Of a stretch of DNA of 64,000 nucleotides, positions 45,549 to 53,689 are shown piece after piece (the first letter of the stretch is position 1; each line of letters opens with the position of its first letter). The notes under the pieces were generated by a model. The model saw only the letters and a program-made list of their open reading frames with translations. It was not told where the DNA came from and searched no databases. The position numbers and the translations under genes were made by a program. The stretch covers positions 1 to 64,000 of the forward strand of contig JAUXAX010000006.1 in assembly GCA_030619685.1 (NCBI GenBank). Reading direction: 5' to 3'. Source of the DNA: Dehalococcoidia bacterium (GTDB lineage: Bacteria > Chloroflexota > Dehalococcoidia > SZUA-161).

Positions 45549-45655
45549 TTACGAAATGGCTATTGCGATCGGTACCAAAGTGCTATTGGCGAGCAGTCTC
45601 TTCTTGGCTATACTTTCATACGTAGACGGATTACCCAAAGGAGGGTACAGCTACT
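45549..45655 (+). promoter_or_regulatory. Duplicated leader of the second coiled-coil gene
   Basis: It matches 44311-44417 almost base for base without net gaps: the offset between leaders and between start codons is 1,238 bp in both. It contains the same GGTACCAAAGTGCTATTGGC block and AAAGGAGGG ribosome site. Confidence 0.6.
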
Positions 45656-46648
45656 ATGTCAAAAGCGGATGGTAAAGTAATAGAAGTATGCGGGCAGCAA
45701 TTCGGGGTAGTAAAAAACGGCCTGGATGAAGCCGAAGTATTGTCTTTCGTTAGCAGTCTGATTAACCAGAATAAGCAGCTTACTGACAAACTGGATAACC
45801 TGGATTCCCTCATGGAGTTTGCACAAAGGACAGTTGTCGAAGCTACCAAAGAAGCGAAGAATCTAGAGATAGAAATGGAGCAGGAAGCTAACGCGAAGGC
45901 TGCCTCCATTATTGCTGAAGCGAAGGAAAGGGCTGAAGCAGAAGCTGACAAGACAATCGCTGAAGCGAGGGAGAAGGCTGAAACAGAGAAACAGCGTATC
46001 CGTGAAGAGGCCGAGCATTTTCGTGTGACAACTACAAAAAGAGTAGAGCGTGGCATAAGAGAGAGATTTGAAAAGGTCTGTGAGGAAGTCTTCTCGGAAT
46101 CTGATTACACCGGGGAAACTACGGCTATATCAACGGAAGACGAAAGCGAGACCCCTGTAGAATCAGAGTTTCAAGCTGCTCCAGTCGATGAAGTAGAGGC
46201 GTTTACAGCAGAAACTGGGGACCTTCTTGCCTTAGCCCAGGAAGAGGAGAGTAAAGAATCTGAGGATGATCAAGATAGGCATGCGGAAACGACGGCTGAT
46301 GAACTACAGGCCCAATTACCATCTGCTGAGCAAGAAGAGGGTCACACTCTCTACCAAGGCGATGTAGAACTGAGGATTTTATCTCCCTTTGCATTGGCTC
46401 GTGTGCTGCAACTACATAGGCAATTGAAGGAAGACCCACAGATTGAAGTCAAGAGTTTTGCAGTCTCGGCAAATGAAGGGGTTAGAGTCGAACTCCATTT
46501 GTCTACAAGCATCCCGCTGCTGCGAATACTTGGGGCCCTCGATGAGGTGAAGAACGTCTCGGCTCTAGGAGAAGATGATGAGGAGCATCTTGCCCGTCTG
46601 AGAGGAGATGAAGCACCCGTCAGGATAATTGAGCTGACGGTAGACTAA
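45656..46648 (+). CDS. Coiled-coil protein with acidic linker, second tandem copy
   Basis: This 330-residue paralog of the preceding gene has the same order: DivIVA-like start, coiled coil (EAKERAEAEADKTIAEAREK), acidic linker, and C-terminal domain (LYQGDVELRILSPFALARV). The start and the acidic linker are nearly identical at DNA level to copy one, while the C-terminal domain has diverged to roughly half identity. That contrast suggests diversifying selection on the C-terminal domain or gene conversion of the front part. AAAGGAGGG precedes the ATG by ten bases. Confidence 0.75.
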   Translation: MSKADGKVIEVCGQQFGVVKNGLDEAEVLSFVSSLINQNKQLTDKLDNLDSLMEFAQRTVVEATKEAKNLEIEMEQEANAKAASIIAEAKERAEAEADKTIAEAREKAETEKQRIREEAEHFRVTTTKRVERGIRERFEKVCEEVFSESDYTGETTAISTEDESETPVESEFQAAPVDEVEAFTAETGDLLALAQEEESKESEDDQDRHAETTADELQAQLPSAEQEEGHTLYQGDVELRILSPFALARVLQLHRQLKEDPQIEVKSFAVSANEGVRVELHLSTSIPLLRILGALDEVKNVSALGEDDEEHLARLRGDEAPVRIIELTVD

Positions 46649-47497
46649 GTAAACCACTGACATGTCGTCCTGCCAAGGGAAAATGGCAATTATATCCACA
46701 AGCATTCTTCAACGTGTCGATGTCAAAACACCAGTCTAGTGCCATAATTACTTTCCCCTCATCCCATTAATACATGGGAACTGCAACAGCTAAGCGCAAC
46801 CTTTCAGTACCCTCGTCAACCGCTGAAGTTAGTAGCGCCTTCATGTTAACCGTGTAGATTTGACCCCATTCGATATCTAAACAAGAACGAGTTAGTGTAC
46901 CACCGTCGGGTAGCGGTGCCGGCTGCCGTGGTGTCCTCTTTCTCTTAGGTCAGAAACGTCCACGGTTCGTCAACGATATGAATGGATTGATGCCGGCTTT
47001 TTTACCGGTTCTAACCCCGCTGAAACACCGGTCTTGACATACATTGAACAGGTTCCTATCAAACCTGTGGTCACCGTTCAACATGCCAGTGCATATCTAT
47101 TCTACCCCGGCGCATGTAGAATAGATCGATACCCCGACAGCCAGAATTGACCCGAGTAATCATACAATACCGGATGGGGATGGCTGTGTTAGTCTTACAA
47201 CTGCCTACGACCGCGGACGCAGGCCACTCCCGAGCGAAATACGCAAACTGCCCTCAATCTGTTACCAGAGTCCTATCACTTAGTGTTCTCGAAAAAAATC
47301 GGAGGTGAAGTCAAGCAACATGAGGAAAAGTCATCTTGACCGGCAGAATAAAGTACACTACGATTGAGGCACGATACTATAGTCCCGGTACGTTAGTTTG
47401 GTCCACCAGAGCAATTTGGGAGATACGTTCAAAGGCAAAGCCACCAAGTAAGAGGTCGTAACACTATCAATGCCAATAGCCTCCGAGGAAGTACACG
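46649..47497. other. Long intergenic region, possible decayed minus-strand gene
   Basis: No intact gene. A minus-strand frame ending at 46767-46769 reads EWGQIYTVNMKALLTSAVDE and is open for ~62 codons up to a TGA near 46958. Beyond it the same frame is open again to ~47090. It has no start or ribosome site and may be a pseudogene. A promoter-like TTGACA (47034-47039) with TATCAA 17 bases later lies on the plus strand, and a leader resembling that of pilT follows from 47281. Confidence 0.35.
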
Positions 47498-47833
47498 ATG
47501 AAAGCGACAATCAGTGACTTCGAATCAAAAGAAGGCATCCTGTGGGAAGGCGAGGCCCTAAGTGCTAGTTGGGGTGACGGCAAGGGTGAGTTCGTGATTT
47601 GTGGGGATGCGGACGATCAAGCGTTGAATGCTGTCGTCACAAGCATAGAGGAGAAGCAGAGACTTACAATTGGAATTGAGGACCCAGAATTGACTCAGGT
47701 AGTATGGCGGGGTCACGTGGGTAGTGCAAAATTCGATGCGTCAGGATCAGAGCAGGTGGTATGCAGTTTGACAATGGCACTGGACGATTGGTTCGGCATA
47801 TTCCCCCGGTTTAGCAGTTTCTACTTCTGTTAG
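47498..47833 (+). CDS. Hypothetical protein
   Basis: This 111-residue soluble protein alternates short strands and turns (KATISDFESKEGILWEGEAL ... LTQVVWRGHVGSAKF) and looks beta-rich. GAGGAAG precedes the ATG by eight bases. No family is recognised and no partner gene is adjacent. It is in the AT-richer part of the putative island. Confidence 0.5.
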   Translation: MKATISDFESKEGILWEGEALSASWGDGKGEFVICGDADDQALNAVVTSIEEKQRLTIGIEDPELTQVVWRGHVGSAKFDASGSEQVVCSLTMALDDWFGIFPRFSSFYFC

Positions 47834-48061
47834 GTTGACAGGCGAAACATAACGTGACCTTTGCGGCACAAGCAGGTCTTCGCAGAAGCGCGTTAGAAAC
47901 ATTTCCTCCTTGACAAAGATGTAATCCTCTTTCATATGTTGACTCTTGCCACTCACTAGCTTCGTACCGTAAGAGGTGCATACTCAATCACAAGTCACCA
48001 TTCGCTTGAATAGACTACCAATGTCGAGCTAGAGGGGTTTAGTTTCCACATAATACATAGG

Positions 48062-48113
48062 GCGTCACTTTTACACACAGAAGGTCGTAGGTTCGAGTCC
48101 TACATCGCCCACC
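48062..48113 (+). pseudogene. 3' half of a tRNA-Val (truncated, putative attachment-site remnant)
   Basis: From GCGTC through the anticodon loop TTTTACACACAGAA to ATCGCCCACCA it matches tRNA-Val at 40853-40928. The acceptor 5' strand and D arm are absent, and the anticodon stem's 5' side is broken (TCACT for TCTGT). Two T-stem differences compensate each other (GTAGG/CCTAC for GCAGG/CCTGC), so it came from a related but distinct tRNA gene. Confidence 0.8.
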
Positions 48114-48153
48114 ACGTTTTGAAGCCAAAATGCCCCCGGGTTGGCCAACCGAT

Positions 48154-48250
48154 TCGCTAACATTAAGCTAACGTACTGGATACAACAGGGCGACACCAGG
48201 CGGACAAAAGGGCCGGTGTCGCCCTTGGTTTTGGCTTCAAGAATGGACTA
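48154..48250 (+). repeat. ~100-bp hairpin repeat, copy 1
   Basis: GCTAAC boxes (48155 and 48168), ACTGGATA, then a perfect 11-bp stem AGGGCGACACC/GGTGTCGCCCT (48187-48197, 48215-48225) with a 17-base loop, ending GGCTTCAAGAATGGACT. TTGAAGCCAAAA (48119-48130) upstream pairs exactly with TTTTGGCTTCAA (48229-48240). Copies 2 and 3 lie at 49695 and 50498. Confidence 0.75.
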
Positions 48251-49522
48251 GGCACTTGGGTTCATGACCCGCCCAACGAATAGGATGGCGCCTGTCTCGA
48301 TGTCTCGGATGAGGAAGACAAAGGGACGATCAATGGTGACCTCAACCGGCTGCTCCGGCATCGCCGTCAGATCCATCACCACCGCAGTGGCGGCAGCGGC
48401 TTCTGTACCTGCTTCGTCCACGGAAACGAACGCCTTGTGCAGCACCGCTCCAATGAACAGGTCGCGGCTACCGGTCATGCCCGAGAAGTCCGCTGCTCCA
48501 GAGAAGGCGACTGGCATACCCATCGCAGCAAGGGTCTTGGCCAGACTGAATTCCGATTCGAATTCGAATTTGGGCATGGTCAGAGCGACCTGCCTGTATG
48601 CCAGGTCCTTCGTGATGGTATCCACGAGGCCAGCGTCCAGCGAGTCCTCAAACGCCTCAAACTGACCCGTCTCGGGAAGCAGGATCACCATCGATAGTTC
48701 GCTGCCGTCGTATGGCAATTCCACAGCCTGATACCCTTCGCCCTCTGCATAACCAAAGGACTCGGTCTGCATCATCATTGGCACAGTGACCTCGCCGCCG
48801 TCAAGCAGATGGAAAGTGCCATCGGTTGTCATGTCCTCGCTGAAGGGGTTCAGCCAAGCCGCATTGAAGTAGATGGCGTTGGTGAGAACTAGGCGTGTCA
48901 TTGCGTCTATTACTCCTGGCGGAATCAGGTCTTCGATCCTGCCCTCCGTCTGATCGCTGACCCAGTCGTTGATGGTGATGCGGGACTCCTCCGCTGCTTT
49001 GATGAAGTCGAGCAGTCTCAGCCCGGCACCGTAGTTCTCCGCCAGGACGTCGAGGAATTCGGCGAGGAACTCATAATCCTCCTGTCCCCAGATTGCATTG
49101 ACGATGTTCAGCCGGAAGCCCTCTTCATCTTTGCCCTCAGCGCCTTCACCGCGACTGGCGAGTTCCAGGTCCAGAGCGTTGAATGCGGGGTGTAGACGTT
49201 CCTGGGTGAGGATGAAGTGGAGGGTCTCCGCCATCTGCTGTTCGGTTTCACCGCGAGCACCGGCGTATGTCATTGCCAGCGCCAGGGAGATGCTGTAAGG
49301 AGAGTAGAATAAGTTTCCCTCCCGCTCGCTGAGGGCCTGGTAGAGGTCGAAGGTGAACGCACTGTTTCCATCGACCAGATCTATTAGATCCGAGGCAGCG
49401 ACGTCGGGTGAAGTCACTCTGTCCTTTTCCGACAGTGCCATACTGATCCTCACTCCTTCTCCACAACCAGCCACACTAAGCAGCAACGTAACGACCAATA
49501 CACTCAAGAGCAGCCTTTTCAT
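48248..49522 (-). CDS. Serpin (serine protease inhibitor), lipoprotein
   Basis: This 424-residue protein has a lipoprotein signal peptide (lipidated Cys20 in LSVAGC) and a full serpin fold: NLFYSPYSISLALAMTYAGA, LVLTNAIYFNAAWLNPF, HKAFVSVDEAGTEAAAATA (reactive-loop hinge) and RPFVFLIRDIETGAILFVG. Counting from the hinge Glu, the predicted scissile bond is near Thr-Ala in DLTAMPEQ. A serpin traps a target protease by covalent suicide inhibition, here outside the membrane. ATG 49522 follows CCGGAGGTGA; the frame runs 13 codons further up. It lies between two copies of a hairpin repeat. Confidence 0.95.
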   Translation of the reverse strand: MKRLLLSVLVVTLLLSVAGCGEGVRISMALSEKDRVTSPDVAASDLIDLVDGNSAFTFDLYQALSEREGNLFYSPYSISLALAMTYAGARGETEQQMAETLHFILTQERLHPAFNALDLELASRGEGAEGKDEEGFRLNIVNAIWGQEDYEFLAEFLDVLAENYGAGLRLLDFIKAAEESRITINDWVSDQTEGRIEDLIPPGVIDAMTRLVLTNAIYFNAAWLNPFSEDMTTDGTFHLLDGGEVTVPMMMQTESFGYAEGEGYQAVELPYDGSELSMVILLPETGQFEAFEDSLDAGLVDTITKDLAYRQVALTMPKFEFESEFSLAKTLAAMGMPVAFSGAADFSGMTGSRDLFIGAVLHKAFVSVDEAGTEAAAATAVVMDLTAMPEQPVEVTIDRPFVFLIRDIETGAILFVGRVMNPSA

Positions 49523-50066
49523 GATTGTCACCTCCGGTTCCTGTTCTGAGCGGGCCTGCAATCCCCCTCACTGTATTATAGACGGATTTAGTGCCTGTAA
49601 GGTTCCCCCTGTCGTCCTGGGGAAAAGGGCGGGGCTTCCGCGAGATCTCGTAATTGCAACCCAACACCATCGGTAAGTCGAATTGCCAGGAGGCTTCTGC
49701 TAACATTTTGCTAAAGGCACTGGACACAATAGGGCGACACCAGACGGACAAAAAGGCCGGTGTCGCCCTTGATTGTAGCCTCAAAACTGGACTGGTTCAA
49801 CACACGAAAACATGGGCTAACATATGATTCGTCGGTCTTTGGAACTAAGGGTCGGGAATGGAGGTGAGCCTCCAGAAAGCCTGCGGAGCTTCTACCTATA
49901 TCATCCTCGCAGAACCTCTTCTCCCATCGAGGCTGGCGCTCTGAGGACGATAGCCAAAAGAGAAGCGCTTCTTGCCACACTCTAGAGGAGCTATTCAGCA
50001 GCCCTTGCATTTGCAGCCCCGCAGGGTTATCCTGTGATTAGCCAAAATCAGCGGGGGGTGCAAGAA
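49523..50066. other. Intergenic region with hairpin repeat copy 2
   Basis: The serpin upstream region shows no clear promoter by eye. Repeat copy 2 occupies 49695-49794, and a small GGAGGTGAGCCTCC hairpin lies at 49860-49873. No gene is supported in the remainder. Confidence 0.4.
49695..49794 (+). repeat. ~100-bp hairpin repeat, copy 2
   Basis: Same order as copy 1: GCTAACATTTTGCTAA, CACTGGACA, perfect stem AGGGCGACACC/GGTGTCGCCCT (49731-49741, 49759-49769), 17-base loop containing CAGACGGACAAAAAGGCC, then GCCTCAAAACTGGACTGG. It is in the same orientation as copies 1 and 3. Confidence 0.75.
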
Positions 50067-50462
50067 ATGGAGCCACTAGCAGAAATAGCCAAGCAACTAC
50101 AAGAGTTTAGGCGTGAGAACTCCGAGCAACTCGAAGAGTTGAGGAGCGAGATTGCCGAGCTGAAGAAACAGCAGGGTGAGATACTGGCAGGATTACAGTC
50201 GGGAAAGCGTTTACGGCATCCTGCGGGCGGTGAAACGGTCCAGAAAGACAGAGGGCAACCTGCAACGCTTGAGATGTACTGTTCGAAGTGCCTTGAGCTA
50301 CGGCCCGTTGCGGGAACAAAACGGGTTGTGTTGCCGGATGGTAGCATGGCTATTCAGGGGCAGTGCGCGGTCTGTGGGACGAGGGCTTTCAGAATGACTT
50401 CGATGAGTGGGGTTCTGATAGGCGAAGCGGCTTCTGCTCGGGTAGGCCGCCAAGAGGAGTAG
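50067..50462 (+). CDS. Coiled coil plus DUF5679-type zinc ribbon
   Basis: From ATG 50067 (GGGGGGTG upstream) this is a 131-residue protein. An N-terminal coiled coil (LAEIAKQLQEFRRENSEQLE...) leads to a C-terminal zinc ribbon: YCSKC, then ATKGTC-like QGQCAVCGT, four cysteines as two CxxC pairs. DUF5679 domains have this layout and their function is unknown. It lies between hairpin repeat copies 2 and 3. Confidence 0.7.
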   Translation: MEPLAEIAKQLQEFRRENSEQLEELRSEIAELKKQQGEILAGLQSGKRLRHPAGGETVQKDRGQPATLEMYCSKCLELRPVAGTKRVVLPDGSMAIQGQCAVCGTRAFRMTSMSGVLIGEAASARVGRQEE

Positions 50463-51064
50463 GGGACAGAGCATCAAGGCCTCTTTCCACCAAGGGTTTT
50501 CGCTGACATTTGGCTAACGAACTCAGCGGCACTGGATAACGCCAGACGGACAAAAAAGGCCGTTTCAACCTCGATTCTAGCTTCAAGAATGGACTGGGCG
50601 GTACGAGAACACGCAGCGTAGCATGTAGGGTAAAGCACTCAGAATCCGTTGGACCTCGGTTCTTGCGGCGCAAATCCCCCCCCCTTGGCACACGATTTGC
50701 TAATCTTCTGGTGATCCAATGAACAAGTTGGATCGTTTTGGAGCGTCTCGGAATATAGTGAGTGCTCAGAAATCTGGGAGGAAGAGTAAAGGGATATGAA
50801 GAAACGCTATCTTGCCTTTTGCGAGGAGGCTCTCTACTATATTAATACAAGGACGATAGTTCTAGTACGGTAGTTTACCTCATAACCGTGCCAATGAGGC
50901 AAAAGCGCGGCGTCAGCCTCTTGAGATCGCGTTCCCGAACCGAAAGCTAGCCATGTGACACAAGCCACCAAAGCGCAAAGAATCGGTGAGGCTATGTAGG
51001 TTGCTGAAAGCGGGGGAAAGAACCAGCTTCGCTTCTCTTCGTCCCGGGAAGGTGGGTCTGTAGC
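50463..51064. other. Intergenic region upstream of pilT with repeat copy 3 and a leader-like block
   Basis: Hairpin repeat copy 3 lies at 50498-50597, and a run of nine C at 50676-50684. From about 50755 the sequence resembles 47281-47400 (GGAGGAAGAG, ATGAAGAAA, ACGATAGTTCTAGTACGGTAG), and CCTCAT/ATGAGG (50878-50899) forms a hairpin. No c-di-GMP riboswitch could be convincingly fitted. Confidence 0.4.
50498..50597 (+). repeat. ~100-bp hairpin repeat, copy 3 (decayed)
   Basis: It keeps GCTGACATTTGGCTAACG, CACTGGATAA, CAGACGGACAAAAAAGGCCG and GCTTCAAGAATGGACTGGG. It has lost the GC-rich stem arms of copies 1 and 2. Confidence 0.65.
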
Positions 51065-52171
51065 ATGAATATTGAAGAGCTATTGCAGCTTACTGTAGAG
51101 AAAGAGGCGTCGGATCTCAATCTGACGGTGCCTAATCCTCCAGTCTTTCGCATTGATGGTGCCCTAAGGCCTTTAGAAGAGCTGCCTGGTGTCACGCCCG
51201 AATATGTGAAAAAAGCACTTGAACATCTAACCACCGAGAGCCAGAGGGAGAGGTTCTACAGTGACCTGGAGATGGATCTGGCTTACAGCGTTCCAGGGCT
51301 AGCTCGCTTTAGAGTTAATGCCTTCTTTCAGCGAGGAACGATCAGCATTGCCATTCGACGAATACCCCTCAAAATGCCTGACATAGATGACCTTGGACTA
51401 CCTTCTGTCTGTAAGACTCTTGCCCTTAAGACGAAAGGGCTGGTATTGGTAACTGGCCCGACTGGAGTCGGTAAGTCCACCACCTTAGCTGCTATGATCA
51501 ACCATCTGAATAAGACGGATACACGACACGTGATCACCATCGAGGATCCGATTGAGTACGTGTACCATAATGAGAAATGCATAATTGCTCAGCGAGACCT
51601 CGGGGATGACTTTAAGTCCTTTCCTGTTGCCTTGCGATACACGCTGCGGCACGACCCTGACGTGATCCTTGTTGGTGAGATGCGAGATCTGGACACGATA
51701 GCTACGGCAATCACCGCTGCAGAGACAGGCCACTTGGTATTGAGCACGGTGCACACTGTGAGCGCTCCCCAAACCATCGATCGGTTAGTTGACATTTTCC
51801 CTGCTTCCCAGCAGGAACAGATCCGATTCCAGCTATCGCGGGTGTTGGAGGGTGTGCTTTCGCAGCGTCTGTTGCCTAGAGCTGTGGGCAGCGGCAGGGT
51901 TGCGGCCTTCGAGATTATGCTTGGCACTGACGCTATACGTAATCTCATACGGGAAGGTAGAACCGACCAGATTCCCACCTATTTGCAGACCGGCAGGCAG
52001 TATGGCATGCAAACGATGGATCAAGCTCTGGAAGACCTTGTCAGATCCGGTACAGTTGCTCTGGACGAAGCGTTGACGAGAAGCAGCGATCCTGACGAGC
52101 TGCGCAAGCTGGTAGTAGTCAGCATTAATGATCAGGTCTGGGAAGAGCGGGCAGCTCTGCGCCGTCCTTAA
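51065..52171 (+). CDS. pilT: PilT/GspE-superfamily ATPase
   Basis: This 368-residue hexameric ATPase retracts type IV pili by powering pilin removal at the membrane. All motifs are visible: Walker A GPTGVGKSTT (131-140), Asp box EDPIEYVYH (161-169), Walker B ILVGEMRD (202-209) and His box HLVLSTVHT (224-232). The PilT-type retraction motif region reads ALRYTLRHDPD. No pilin, PilB or PilC gene is nearby, so it is an orphan here. It may act on pili encoded elsewhere or have another role. It ends just before a tRNA-Val 3' remnant. Confidence 0.9.
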   Translation: MNIEELLQLTVEKEASDLNLTVPNPPVFRIDGALRPLEELPGVTPEYVKKALEHLTTESQRERFYSDLEMDLAYSVPGLARFRVNAFFQRGTISIAIRRIPLKMPDIDDLGLPSVCKTLALKTKGLVLVTGPTGVGKSTTLAAMINHLNKTDTRHVITIEDPIEYVYHNEKCIIAQRDLGDDFKSFPVALRYTLRHDPDVILVGEMRDLDTIATAITAAETGHLVLSTVHTVSAPQTIDRLVDIFPASQQEQIRFQLSRVLEGVLSQRLLPRAVGSGRVAAFEIMLGTDAIRNLIREGRTDQIPTYLQTGRQYGMQTMDQALEDLVRSGTVALDEALTRSSDPDELRKLVVVSINDQVWEERAALRRP

Positions 52172-52188
52172 TAACTGCCACTGGCACA

Positions 52189-52203
52189 TACATCGCCCAC
52201 CAC
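52189..52203 (+). other. 15-bp tRNA-Val 3'-end remnant (putative attachment site)
   Basis: TACATCGCCCACCAC is identical to 48101-48115, the 3' end of the tRNA-Val fragment, and matches the end of the intact tRNA gene (CATCGCCCACCA). All three are on the plus strand. Confidence 0.6.
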
Positions 52204-52273
52204 CTTCAGCTTTGCTTCTTTCTCTGCCGCTCTTGACCCCATTTTCTCTCCCACACCCGGACGCTTTCGCTTG

Positions 52274-52302
52274 TTGGAAATTGTTGCGAAAGCTGCTATA
52301 AT
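52274..52302 (+). promoter_or_regulatory. Promoter upstream of the nitronate monooxygenase gene
   Basis: TTGGAA (52274-52279), 17 nt, TATAAT (52297-52302) with TGC just before it (extended -10). Transcription would start near 52309. Confidence 0.65.
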
Positions 52303-52313
52303 TCCTCGCACTC

Positions 52314-52400
52314 ATGTCAACGGAGGCTGGGTTGTGCTTCCCTGGACAGGACCTGCCTGTGACCCCCGTTGTGGAGAACTGGCCCTTTTGGGATAGTTAA
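52314..52400 (+). CDS. Possible 28-residue leader peptide
   Basis: An ATG about five bases after the predicted transcription start opens a frame of 28 codons (MSTEAGLCFPGQ...WPFWDS) that ends ten bases before the nitronate monooxygenase GTG. It would be translated leaderless and could couple to the main gene. Function unknown, and it may be fortuitous. Confidence 0.3.
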   Translation: MSTEAGLCFPGQDLPVTPVVENWPFWDS

Positions 52401-52410
52401 GGAGAGAGAA

Positions 52411-53598
52411 GTGGCAAAGAATGTTCTTCGGACTAAGTTATGTGACATGCTAGATATCGAATATCCCATCATCCTGGCTGGTATGGGTGGGGTCTGTGGC
52501 CCCACCCTTGTCGCTGCAGTATCGAACGCAGGTGGATTGGGCGTTTTAGGTGCAGCCGGGCTGGGCGCTGACCAATTGCGTGACTGGATCGAAAAGACGA
52601 GGGACCTCACAAACAAGCCCTTCGGTGTCGACCTCCTGCTTCCCAAGCTAGACATCCCGGCCATCTCAGGAAAGTTTCCTATTTCCGAGTTGAAGGCCTT
52701 TTTGCCCGCGGAGGAGTTAGCTTTCGTGGACAGGCTGAAGAGGGAGATTGGCATACCGGATGTCGAAATACCTCCGCTTGAGGTGGACTCAGACTTCCTC
52801 TCAGGCGCAAATAAGCTGATAGATGTGATATTGGAGGAGCGAGTTCCAGTCTTTGCATCGGGGCTGGGGAATCCGGAAGCTATAATACCTCGAGCACACG
52901 CTCAGGGAATGAAGGTTGTCGGACTCGTGGGCAACGTTAGAAACGCCCGGCGGGTCGCCAACGCAGGAGTGGATATTATTGTGGCTCAGGGACACGAAGC
53001 TGGAGGCCATACCGGTCGCATCGGCACTCTGGCCCTGGTTCCTCAAGTAGTGGACGCTGTCCATCCTCTCCCCGTGGTGGCGGCCGGTGGGGTGGGGGAC
53101 GGCAGAGGGCTTGTTGCTTCCCTGGCGATGGGGGCCTGCGGGGTGTGGGTGGGCACCGCTTTTCTGCTTGCCCATGAGACATGCATTGATTCTCCCAAAG
53201 ATTGGGCTATGAATGTAGGAATGGACCCGTATGATCTGGAGCAATGGGAGATTGATCATTGGAAAGATAGAATCATCGAGGCTACGGAGGAGGACACACG
53301 TGTTACAAGAATATATACTGGCAAGACAGCTCGGTTCATCAACAACAGGTTTATCGAAGCATGGGAGGGGGCGGGGGGAAAGACACTCCCCATGCCGTTG
53401 CAGACCCTGCTCATCTGCGAGGCTGAGCTAGGCTTGAGGAAAGGGCGGATGACCAACTATATCAGCGAGTTCGGTGGGCAGATAGTGGGGATGCTTAAAG
53501 AAAGGACAAGTGCCAAGCAGATCGTTGACGAGATGGTAAAAGGAGCCATAAGCATTTTGAAAGAGAGACTTCCGGCTGAAGTTATAGCCGAAGGTTGA
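52411..53598 (+). CDS. Nitronate monooxygenase (2-nitropropane dioxygenase family)
   Basis: This 395-residue FMN-dependent TIM-barrel enzyme oxidises alkyl nitronates or related carbanions. The start shows IEYPIILAGMGGVCGPTLVA, followed by FMN-phosphate loops GHEAGGHTGRIGTLALVPQV and VVAAGGVGDGRGLVASLAMG. Several family members are really dehydratase-linked or quinone reductases, so the substrate is uncertain. GTG 52411 is chosen because AAGGAGAGAGAA precedes it; the frame is open further up to 52369. A phosphotriesterase-family gene follows 91 bp later. Confidence 0.87.
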   Translation: MAKNVLRTKLCDMLDIEYPIILAGMGGVCGPTLVAAVSNAGGLGVLGAAGLGADQLRDWIEKTRDLTNKPFGVDLLLPKLDIPAISGKFPISELKAFLPAEELAFVDRLKREIGIPDVEIPPLEVDSDFLSGANKLIDVILEERVPVFASGLGNPEAIIPRAHAQGMKVVGLVGNVRNARRVANAGVDIIVAQGHEAGGHTGRIGTLALVPQVVDAVHPLPVVAAGGVGDGRGLVASLAMGACGVWVGTAFLLAHETCIDSPKDWAMNVGMDPYDLEQWEIDHWKDRIIEATEEDTRVTRIYTGKTARFINNRFIEAWEGAGGKTLPMPLQTLLICEAELGLRKGRMTNYISEFGGQIVGMLKERTSAKQIVDEMVKGAISILKERLPAEVIAEG

Positions 53599-53689
53599 TG
53601 AAAGTCTGGTTTAGATCGAGGGCGAGGGGCTTAGCATAGTCACAATGGCTGACATGGGAAATCTCGGATAGAATGAAAGGAGCAATGCC

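Noticed and set aside
48154..50597. Integron attC sites
   Set aside because: The repeats lack the paired RYYYAAC/GTTRRRY core sites at their ends, genes on both strands lie between them, and no integron integrase is present.
50880..51030. Cyclic-di-GMP (GEMM) riboswitch ahead of pilT (CGCAAAG, GGTTGCTGAAAG)
   Set aside because: Isolated words match, but the GNRA hairpin and spacing between conserved blocks do not. An Infernal search would settle it.
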